A stretch of 64,000 bases of DNA from the NCBI GenBank assembly GCA_945883495.1, contig CAMCXS010000023.1, positions 1-64,000 on the forward strand, given 5' to 3'. Positions 56,085-64,000 of this stretch are shown here, one piece after another. The position numbers and the translations under genes were made by a program. The first letter of the stretch is position 1; every line of letters begins with the position of its first letter. The notes below the pieces were generated by a model. It was not told the origin of the DNA. It ran no database searches and saw nothing but the letters and a program-made list of their open reading frames with translations. Source of the DNA: Akkermansia muciniphila. GTDB taxonomy: Bacteria; Verrucomicrobiota; Verrucomicrobiia; Verrucomicrobiales; DEV007.

Positions 56085-57407
56085 TCACCGCCTTTTGCCC
56101 GAAGCTTGCTGAGGAGATTCCGGTCCCTCGAAAAGCAACTTGCGCAAGGCAGGAATCATCTGGCGCATGGGGAGTTTATCCTTCCGCCCGAAGATGCTCT
56201 GAATCGCACTGGTGCCGGGCGGATGCGGATGGAGTTTCAGGGCGGCTTCGACGGCGGGGAGTTCCAGCCAATCGAGCACATCTTGGGGCCGGACGCTGGC
56301 CAGGGCATCGAGGAGGAGGAACCGGCCGTTGGGGAGACGCTTTTTCCCGTAATCGGCCAGGCGCTGTACGGCGCGGGCTTGGTTCTTGCGGGGCAGATGG
56401 GTAATGGAGAGCAACACCAAGCACCGCGTGTCCGGCCGGAGTTGCCAAGCCGGCGTGGCCCAAAAGTCGATGAAGGTGCGCAGGAATCGTTGCATCTCTC
56501 CACCGTTCGAAGTGGAGAGATAATGAAACGTGAACAGGTGGCAGGCGGGAGACGATTCCAAGCGGCGCCTCACGCCATCGAATCCACCCGCGACGCCGAC
56601 CGCCTTGGCCAAACGATTTGGCAACGCGGCAGCGAACTCCCGGGACCGGACGATATCGTCCGCGGAGCACGGTTTCACCGGGACGGGTTCAAACTTGCGG
56701 AAGCGGGTCCGGGCACGGGTGCCGATGATCCGGTCCCGGTCCGAGGCCTCAGGGAGATGCCGCCGGATGAGGAGCTTTTGAAACTCCGAGGGCTCCTCTT
56801 CATCGGCCCCGTGAAGGATGATGACGACTGGCCCACCGGCGGGCAGGGTCTCGGGGCGTTGTTGGAGGAGACGGAACTCATTGAGCACGGCGGCCTCCAC
56901 CCGTTCCTTGGGCTGGGCGCGATCGACGAGCCAAGGGAGTTCAGTCCAAAGTTCATCGTGGCGGGCGTTGCCTGCGCGAAACGTCTGGTCTTTCAACAAG
57001 GAACCGGGAGGGAAGTCGCGCTTCAGATCGTGCAGGTGATCGCCATTGGCGGCATGCCGAAGGTGATCAAACCGGCCCAACCACGCCAGGAAATCCGGAT
57101 ACGGCTCCCGATCCAGGAGAAGGGGGATGATCCGCTTGTTCAGGTCCCGGGCGGTGACCAACTCGTGACGGCAATTGTCCGAGAGATACGAGTTGATTGA
57201 AGCCACATAAAGAATGGCCCCGGAACGGCGGAGACCCGCGGAGATCTGCGCTTCCCAATCGTCTCCGGCGCGGATTTGCTCCTCATCGAACCACACGGAA
57301 TAGCCCAGCGCCTTGAGCCTGGAGAGCAAGACCTGGACCGTCGGCAGATCCCGTTTGCTGTGGCTCAGGAACAGATCAAAGACCGTTGAGGAGACAGGCT
57401 CGGCCAT
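56085..57407 (-). CDS. TIR domain effector with C-terminal iSTAND-like domain
   Basis: Residues 1-140 are a TIR domain. DLFLSHSKRDLPTVQVLLSR opens it, GYSVWFDEEQIRAGDDWEAQ follows, and YVASINSYLSDNCRHELVTA contains the glutamate (about position 82) that serves as catalytic residue in NAD-degrading TIRs. Residues about 185-400 hold an alpha/beta domain beginning GPVVIILHGADEEEPSEFQK with a degenerate P-loop position, as in inactive STAND (iSTAND-like) modules of conflict systems. The most likely action is NAD depletion on threat detection. It is the first gene of the operon. Confidence 0.82.
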   Translation of the reverse strand: MAEPVSSTVFDLFLSHSKRDLPTVQVLLSRLKALGYSVWFDEEQIRAGDDWEAQISAGLRRSGAILYVASINSYLSDNCRHELVTARDLNKRIIPLLLDREPYPDFLAWLGRFDHLRHAANGDHLHDLKRDFPPGSLLKDQTFRAGNARHDELWTELPWLVDRAQPKERVEAAVLNEFRLLQQRPETLPAGGPVVIILHGADEEEPSEFQKLLIRRHLPEASDRDRIIGTRARTRFRKFEPVPVKPCSADDIVRSREFAAALPNRLAKAVGVAGGFDGVRRRLESSPACHLFTFHYLSTSNGGEMQRFLRTFIDFWATPAWQLRPDTRCLVLLSITHLPRKNQARAVQRLADYGKKRLPNGRFLLLDALASVRPQDVLDWLELPAVEAALKLHPHPPGTSAIQSIFGRKDKLPMRQMIPALRKLLFEGPESPQQASGKRR

Positions 57408-57759
57408 TGAGGACTGCTCTGTCTAACGCAGACGAAAACGGGATGCAAGGCCAGACCGCCGCAACCTTTGCGTCTTGGCTCTCTTGGCGTGAGCCGCAAA
57501 CGATTCTAGCGAATACTCTGCTTCGCCGACGCTTCCTCCACGTCTGCGAAGGGGAACGATCTTAGGAAAACACTTCCGCCAGCGTCACCTCAATCCCCAG
57601 CACCTGGTCACGCACGGAGCCCTCGCTGTAGCTGTAGCTGTGGCTCATCCGGCTGAAGCACAGGGATCGGATTCATGGTTCCAGGCTACGTCAAGGGGAG
57701 CGGGATTGCAAAAGGGAACGGAGGCGCCCCCTCGACGTGAGGCAATCACCTCGCTAACC
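57408..57759. other. Intergenic region with dispersed repeat and gene remnant
   Basis: Contains a CTTTGCGTCTTGGCTCTCTT-GGCGTGAG segment (about 57460-57492), related to the repeats at 49418 and 54475, then gene-tail remnant B (57562-57650), then half of a REP-like end (CCAGGCTACGTC, about 57680). No intact gene is seen. The promoter for the TIR operon must lie in its first 100 bases. Confidence 0.5.
57562..57650 (-). pseudogene. Gene-tail remnant B (SEGSVRD-EVTLAEVF type)
   Basis: The minus strand encodes SYSYSEGSVRDQVLGIEV followed by TLAEVFS and a TAA stop, nearly the same tail as at 50446-50529 with several substitutions. It has no start or upstream domain. The downstream DNA also resembles that near remnant A, so the two are copies of one decayed unit. 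Confidence 0.45.
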
Positions 57760-58665
57760 TCACTCCCCCAGCGCGGTGAGCGCCGTGGCATCGTTCAGCT
57801 TTCTCCGCGCCCAAGGCAAACCCATGACCACGGCGATGATAATCCCCGCGCCGAGGTAAAAACCGCCGCTCATCCGTTCGGTATCCCCGAGGATGAGCGC
57901 GGCCAGGACGATTCCATACACGGGTTCCAGGTTGTAGACCACGTTGATGGTGAAGACCGACATGCGCTGCAAGACGTCGAGATACCCGATGTAAGCCCCC
58001 ACCGTGCAAACTTGGGACAGGACCAAAAGCCAAAGCAGGTCCGGGCCCGCCGGAATCGTCAAAGAAGTGCTGGTGAATGGTAGCAGGGCGACGCAAGACA
58101 AACACGCGCCCACCATTTGGAAGCCGCAAATCACCACCGGCGGATGCTTCCCGGCGAACGACTTGTTGATCACCGCGAACAGCGCCGCGAGAAATGCCGA
58201 CACCAAGCCCACCGTAAACCCAAGCCATTGGGCGAATTCAAACCGGTAGATCATCCAAACCGCTCCCCCCATCACCAGCCCCACGAGCAGCTCCGTCCGG
58301 CTCCAACGCCGCGTGCCATCGAAGAGAGGCTCGATCAGGGAACACCAGATCATCACCGTCGGCATGGCGGCCAAGGTGACGGAGGCACTTCCCAAACGGG
58401 CCGAGAGAAAGAACAGCATCCAGTGCCAGCCAATCAACAGCCCAGTCCCCAAAAACGCCCCGGCGGTCGACGCCGCCAGCCGAATCCGGATGCGCGCCAC
58501 GAGCGCAATCACCGCCAACCCGGCCGCTGCCATCGCCGTGCGCCAGATCGTGACGTCAATGGCGGGCAGCGTGATCAACTTCCCCAAAATCGCCGTAAAC
58601 CCCCAGGCCAGCACGACCAAGTGGAGCTGGAGCATGTCTCGCAAGGAGGGGCGTTGGGAAGGCAT
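57760..58665 (-). CDS. EamA/DMT family transporter
   Basis: Drug/metabolite transporters export small metabolites across the inner membrane. From ATG 58665 the protein is 301 residues with ten predicted membrane helices in two EamA repeats. The first includes LHLVVLAWGFTAILGKLITL and WHWMLFFLSARLGSASVTLA. The second includes LWLLVLSQVCTVGAYIGYL and VVYNLEPVYGIVLAALILGD, with the conserved Asn-Leu-Glu-Pro. A TTG start at 58698 is open but unlikely. Substrate unknown. Confidence 0.9.
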   Translation of the reverse strand: MPSQRPSLRDMLQLHLVVLAWGFTAILGKLITLPAIDVTIWRTAMAAAGLAVIALVARIRIRLAASTAGAFLGTGLLIGWHWMLFFLSARLGSASVTLAAMPTVMIWCSLIEPLFDGTRRWSRTELLVGLVMGGAVWMIYRFEFAQWLGFTVGLVSAFLAALFAVINKSFAGKHPPVVICGFQMVGACLSCVALLPFTSTSLTIPAGPDLLWLLVLSQVCTVGAYIGYLDVLQRMSVFTINVVYNLEPVYGIVLAALILGDTERMSGGFYLGAGIIIAVVMGLPWARRKLNDATALTALGE

Positions 58666-58948
58666 GGAGGAAGCAAAATGACCGGGGACCGTCTCCAAGG
58701 CAACTTCTCACCGAAGGCCTTTTCGGCGGATTGTCGGTGACTCGTCGATACAAGCGTCGTGCTTGAAACGTAGGGGACTTTTCAGCCGCGACGATTCCGG
58801 TTTACGAACCACGTCAGTTGGTGGCGCTCCTCGGGTTGTAAGCTACCGCAGAGGACGAACGGTGAAGCACCTGCAAACGTGAATCACACAATTGAATCGC
58901 CAGCAGCGCCTTGCACTGGACCCGAAGCAGTCATAGGACAGCATATCC

Positions 58949-59962
58949 ATGAGCGACTCCCTCTTTCGTGGCGCGTTTTCCAATCCGTTGGTCGCCCGCC
59001 AGTTCCTCAGCGCTTGGCTGCCCAAGGTCTTTCTCGACTTGATCGATTGGACCAGCCTGGAAGTTCGCAAGATCGCGGGAATCAATGAAGCCCTGGCGGA
59101 GCGGCGCGAAGACGTGGTCTACCGGGTCAAGGCAGCTGGACGCGAGGTGCATTTTTACATCCTGGTCGAGCATCAGTTAACTGTGCCGCGCCGCATGGCG
59201 CTGCGGGTGCTGGATTACGTGCTCTTGATTTGGCGGCAGTGGCGCAGCGAGGCGGAGGCCGACGGCGGGGATGCGGACTCGGTCAGCTTGTGGCTTCCGC
59301 TGGTGGTGCCCATCGTCCTTCATCCTGGACCACGAACCTGGGGGCGGGTTTGGCGATTGCGGGAGTTGATCGATGTGCCGGAAGAGCTTCGCGCCTGGGC
59401 GGATACGTTTGCGCCGGACTGTGGCTTTTGCCTGGTGGAACTGGCGGGCGTGCCCTGGGAGAAGCTGGCCGAAGGTCACTTGGCCCGAGCGATTCTGGCC
59501 GCCATGCAGGGCGAACGCCAGGGACCGCTCGGCTTTGAGGAGGTGAGGCGGATCGTAAGCGAGCTCTTCGAGGAAGAGCACCGGGAAGTGGCCACTGAAT
59601 TGGCGGCCCTTCTCTGGACCTTTCTGCTCCAAGCATCGGACTTGCGACGCGAGGAAGTCCGGCGCATTGTGGAAGAAACCATCCCACCGGAAGAAAAAGA
59701 GCACTTCATGAGCACGGCGGAAATGCTGAAGGAAGAGGGACGCAAAGAAGGACGCAAAGAAGGACGCCAGGAGGGACGCGCTGAGGGACGCCAAGCGGCT
59801 CTGTGTGATGCGGTGCTGGATTTATTGGAAACAAGATTCGAAGCCGTTCCGGCTGCACTGCGTGAATCTGTTCTTCGTGTGGCCGATCTGAACTGCCTCC
59901 GCGGCCTTGTGCGGCGGGCCGCCGTTTGCTCGTCCTTGGAAGATTTTGCTGCGGGTTTGTGA
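58949..59962 (+). CDS. Rpn family recombination-promoting nuclease/putative transposase
   Basis: Rpn (YhgA-like, PD-(D/E)xK) proteins are DNA endonucleases that raise recombination and often lie in accessory DNA. The 337-residue protein shows the N-terminal family pattern (SDSLFRGAFSNPLVARQFLS), RREDVVYRVKAAGREVHFYI with the catalytic Asp, and ILVEHQLTVPRRMALRVLDY with the E-x-Q pair. A charged tract of EGRKEGRKEGRQEGRAEGR repeats (about 260-280) precedes a C-terminal helical domain, as is common in this family. Confidence 0.85.
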   Translation: MSDSLFRGAFSNPLVARQFLSAWLPKVFLDLIDWTSLEVRKIAGINEALAERREDVVYRVKAAGREVHFYILVEHQLTVPRRMALRVLDYVLLIWRQWRSEAEADGGDADSVSLWLPLVVPIVLHPGPRTWGRVWRLRELIDVPEELRAWADTFAPDCGFCLVELAGVPWEKLAEGHLARAILAAMQGERQGPLGFEEVRRIVSELFEEEHREVATELAALLWTFLLQASDLRREEVRRIVEETIPPEEKEHFMSTAEMLKEEGRKEGRKEGRQEGRAEGRQAALCDAVLDLLETRFEAVPAALRESVLRVADLNCLRGLVRRAAVCSSLEDFAAGL

Positions 59963-60110
59963 GGTTGGGCTTGTTTTCCCCGGCTTCCTTTTCACAATTT
60001 ACATTGAGGACAACGCTACCGGGTAAACCCTTCCAGCGCCCCAAGGGGACAGCCTACGCCCCTCGCCCACTCGCGCTTGCAACTCGCTCCTCCCCAGCCC
60101 AAGTCTCCCC

Positions 60111-62324
<2,214 letters not shown>

Positions 62325-62338
62325 CGGCGAGGCCCATC

Positions 62339-62770
62339 TCATGTCGGCTCTCCATCGCCAGCATCGAGGATCTCCAGAAAACCGGACGGCGAAATCGCTG
62401 GAACAGGACTTCCCACGAAGTCCTGTTCATTGCGAGTGATGATCCAACCGCATCCCGAGGATTCTCCGGACGCCGCCACCACGGAATCCTCGAAATCGAA
62501 AAGCCCCAAGCTTCGGGCACGCTTGAAAACCCGATGGTCCAATGTCGCGATCCGGAAATGAAGCAAGTGCCAGTCAATGGCGGCATCCGCGGTAGCCAGA
62601 TTGCGATGCCGCTCAATGAGATAATGCAGTGTGGTGAGCGAATGCGCAGCCATCCAAGCCTCGAAGCGTTGGGACAGGGCTGCCGAAAGAACGGCGGCGG
62701 ATGCGGGAAAATGTGGTGCTCTTTGCTGAGCCACATCCAGAAAAACATTGAGATCGATCAATGCCTTCAC
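62339..62770 (-). CDS. PIN domain toxin (VapC-like)
   Basis: The 143-residue RNase-type toxin has KALIDLNVFLDVAQQRAPHF (first Asp), the middle AAHSLTTLHYLIERHRN, the third-acid region LFDFEDSVVAASGE, and WIITRNEQDFVGSPVPAISP, the usual C-terminal T-R-N-x-x-D-F motif. All four acidic positions appear present, so it should be active. It overlaps its upstream antitoxin by ATGA and lies between the recQ stop and a partial recQ copy. Confidence 0.9.
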   Translation of the reverse strand: MKALIDLNVFLDVAQQRAPHFPASAAVLSAALSQRFEAWMAAHSLTTLHYLIERHRNLATADAAIDWHLLHFRIATLDHRVFKRARSLGLFDFEDSVVAASGESSGCGWIITRNEQDFVGSPVPAISPSGFLEILDAGDGEPT

Positions 62771-63012
62771 GAATGCTTCAGAAGGCGGTATTCGTGGATC
62801 TCTTCGGTCCGCACGCCTTGTGGAAGTATCCCTACGAAGCCTTTGAGGTCTGGATGCACATCCCCTCGATCGCCCGCCGGCTCGGATGGCTCGGCAGAGG
62901 GCTTCGTCTCCGCCATGGCGGTGAGAAAATCAACCAACTCGCGGCGCTCGGCTTCGGGCAACGACAACGCCGCTCGCTCAATCACCTGAAGCAAGCTCAT
63001 GCTAGATTCCAT
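62767..63012 (-). CDS. Antitoxin partner of the PIN toxin
   Basis: The small protein (81 residues from ATG 63012; ATG 63000 is equally possible) has SLLQVIERAALSLPEAERRE and LVDFLTAMAE, a helical segment found in antitoxins of the DUF2281/VapB-like kind. A tail with DVHPDLKGFVGILPQGV would wrap the toxin. Identity rests mainly on the ATGA overlap with the PIN toxin gene and on the size. Confidence 0.75.
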   Translation of the reverse strand: MESSMSLLQVIERAALSLPEAERRELVDFLTAMAETKPSAEPSEPAGDRGDVHPDLKGFVGILPQGVRTEEIHEYRLLKHS

Positions 63013-63130
63013 GATAGACGCATGAGAGAAGGCTGACAATCTGGATTCCAGCCTCGCCGATGGTGCTCCGCAACGACGCGGTAAGAAAGGAGCTCCCGTC
63101 CAAATACAGATCGTTGCCCTTCAATCCACC

Positions 63131-63274
63131 GCCGAAGCGGTGGCGGGAACTGAGACCGGTTTGGACCAGCTTGGCCCGATCCACGAAGCCTTGGGCGGGA
63201 AGATCACTTACGAGAAGCTGCACGTTTACCGGGCGTTTGCGCAGCGTGCGGAACGAGGAGCTGCGGGCAGTTAG
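63131..63274 (+). pseudogene. Partial duplicate of the recQ 3' end
   Basis: This segment repeats the last 140 or so bases of recQ, coding for the end of its HTH_40-type domain (ETGLDQLGPIH then EALGGKITYEKLHVYRAFAQ) and finishing at a TAG stop. It has several base differences from the copy at about 62185-62324. No start or upstream recQ sequence is present. With the intact end it flanks the PIN toxin-antitoxin pair. Confidence 0.85.
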
Positions 63275-63277
63275 CTC

Positions 63278-64000
63278 CTACCGCCGCACGGAACTGGCCG
63301 GGTTGCGGAAATCCGTGACGAGTTCCGTTCCTACGTTCCGCAGAATGTTCCCGCTTAGAGCGTTGATCCGAACGGTGCCCGGGGCGGCTCGGTCTGGAGG
63401 TAGCGGTCCGTCCGAGGCAAAAACCCCTAAGCTGGCATCCAGGATCAGATTGTCCGTGATCCAGACCTCCGTAAGTCCCGGGGATTGATAGCTGAACACG
63501 GCGATTGCTGAGTCGGTGGTGCGTATCACGTTATTCCGAATGTGGGCGCGGGTGGTTACCGCAGGGAAGTCAGGTTCGTATGGGATGCTACTAATCACAA
63601 TTCCAGTCGCAGAGAAGGTGTTTGGCTCAGATTGCCAAATCTCGTTGCCTTCTATCACGGCGAACGCGGTGTTTCTGACTGTTACGGCACCAGCGTAGCT
63701 GACTGCGGTGAGTTGTGGCCAGTCATGGGTAGGCCAAATTCGGCCGGCGGAGTTCCGGAAACCGGTGCCAATCTGGTTGTCGTGAATCCACAGTGATTCC
63801 ACCCCGTCACAGCTGATCTCCTTCGCCATCACGCCGGTGACCTCAAAAGTTTTCAGATGCCCAACGTAAATTCCTTCAAACCACGGCGCCACGCCTGACC
63901 CAAACGACATTCCGCCACGGCCTTGCAGCAATGCACCGCTCCCCAAGAGCCGAAAGCCGCGCCCCCCGCCCGCCCACAACCAATATCCCTGCCGATCGTA
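63278..64000 (-). CDS. Right-handed parallel beta-helix protein, partial at window edge
   Basis: The frame is open to the window edge (reading YDRQGYWLWAGGGRGFRLLG ...), so the N-terminus is missing. The visible 240 residues consist of short repeated strands with asparagine turns (SLWIHDNQIGTGFRNS, AFAVIEGNEIWQSEPNTFSA, THAHIRNN-like ARAHIRNNVIRTTDSAIAVF, VWITDNLILDASLGVFASDG), the hallmark of parallel beta-helix (NosD/pectate lyase-like) proteins. Many are secreted and act on polysaccharides; the role here is unknown. It ends four bases from the partial recQ copy. Confidence 0.75.
   Translation of the reverse strand, partial: YDRQGYWLWAGGGRGFRLLGSGALLQGRGGMSFGSGVAPWFEGIYVGHLKTFEVTGVMAKEISCDGVESLWIHDNQIGTGFRNSAGRIWPTHDWPQLTAVSYAGAVTVRNTAFAVIEGNEIWQSEPNTFSATGIVISSIPYEPDFPAVTTRAHIRNNVIRTTDSAIAVFSYQSPGLTEVWITDNLILDASLGVFASDGPLPPDRAAPGTVRINALSGNILRNVGTELVTDFRNPASSVRR

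Noticed and set aside
63002-63223. Minus-strand frame ending in GNDLYLDGSSFLTASLRSTI-like peptide
   Set aside because: Overlaps the partial recQ copy on the other strand and the antitoxin gene. Its second half looks protein-like and may be a remnant of another gene tail, but I cannot assign it.

Overview
The window looks like a chromosomal stretch of a Verrucomicrobiota (less likely Planctomycetota) bacterium. It is GC-rich and dense in genes. It carries three modules of the planctomycete-type cytochrome/DUF1501/DUF1549/DUF1553/DUF1552/DUF1587-1592 proteins typical of that superphylum, plus Tat-exported sugar isomerase-like proteins and a Bat/MoxR operon. This placement comes from gene content only; no rRNA is present.

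Left part (1-46.5 kb), mostly core and surface functions. 181-5162 (minus) is a compact type IV pilus/type II secretion-like assembly operon: PilT/GspE ATPase, PilM-, PilN-, PilO- and PilP-position proteins, GspF/PilC. A tRNA-Val(CAC) follows. 5.5-8.9 kb holds a DUF1501 protein and its DUF1549/DUF1553 partner. 9.1-11.0 kb holds a sugar isomerase-like protein and a sulfotransferase-like protein. 11.1-19.5 kb holds two further cytochrome-type pairs. A GNAT acetyltransferase and an FMN-dependent alpha-hydroxy-acid oxidase follow. 21.6-27.0 kb is an ABC-2 exporter operon under a GntR (YtrA-type) repressor, with a perfect palindromic operator in its promoter region. Divergent from it is a 1,101-residue secreted protein with barrel, HEAT and beta-helix modules. 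A GT4 glycosyltransferase comes next. 32-44.5 kb (minus) is a tightly overlapping MoxR-DUF58-BatA-BatB/C-BatD/E operon followed by a giant membrane protein. Upstream of it lies an N-acetylmuramoyl-alanine amidase whose C-terminus carries five 22-residue repeats and about 15 collagen-like GPV triplets.

Right part (46.6-64 kb), accessory and repeat-rich. A 59-bp REP-like array (four full units and a partial fifth) sits next to a RAYT transposase, and its repeats supply the stop codons of both flanking genes. A small helical protein of unknown function has an array of about 12 degenerate 21-bp tandem repeats just upstream of its start; a second array of the same kind, without a companion gene, lies at 19.6 kb. 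MntA-HepT and DUF1778 + Phd + truncated PIN toxin-antitoxin loci follow. 51.9-57.4 kb is a candidate NTP-dependent conflict (defence) operon: TIR effector protein, MoxR AAA+ ATPase, GxxExxY protein, and a membrane protein with CoxE-like and vWA-like regions. Then come an EamA transporter, an Rpn-family nuclease, recQ, and a PIN toxin-antitoxin pair lodged between recQ and a second, diverged copy of the recQ 3' end. The window ends inside a beta-helix protein gene.

The most promising unexplained elements are the 21-bp arrays with their helical protein gene, and the TIR/MoxR/vWA-like operon.
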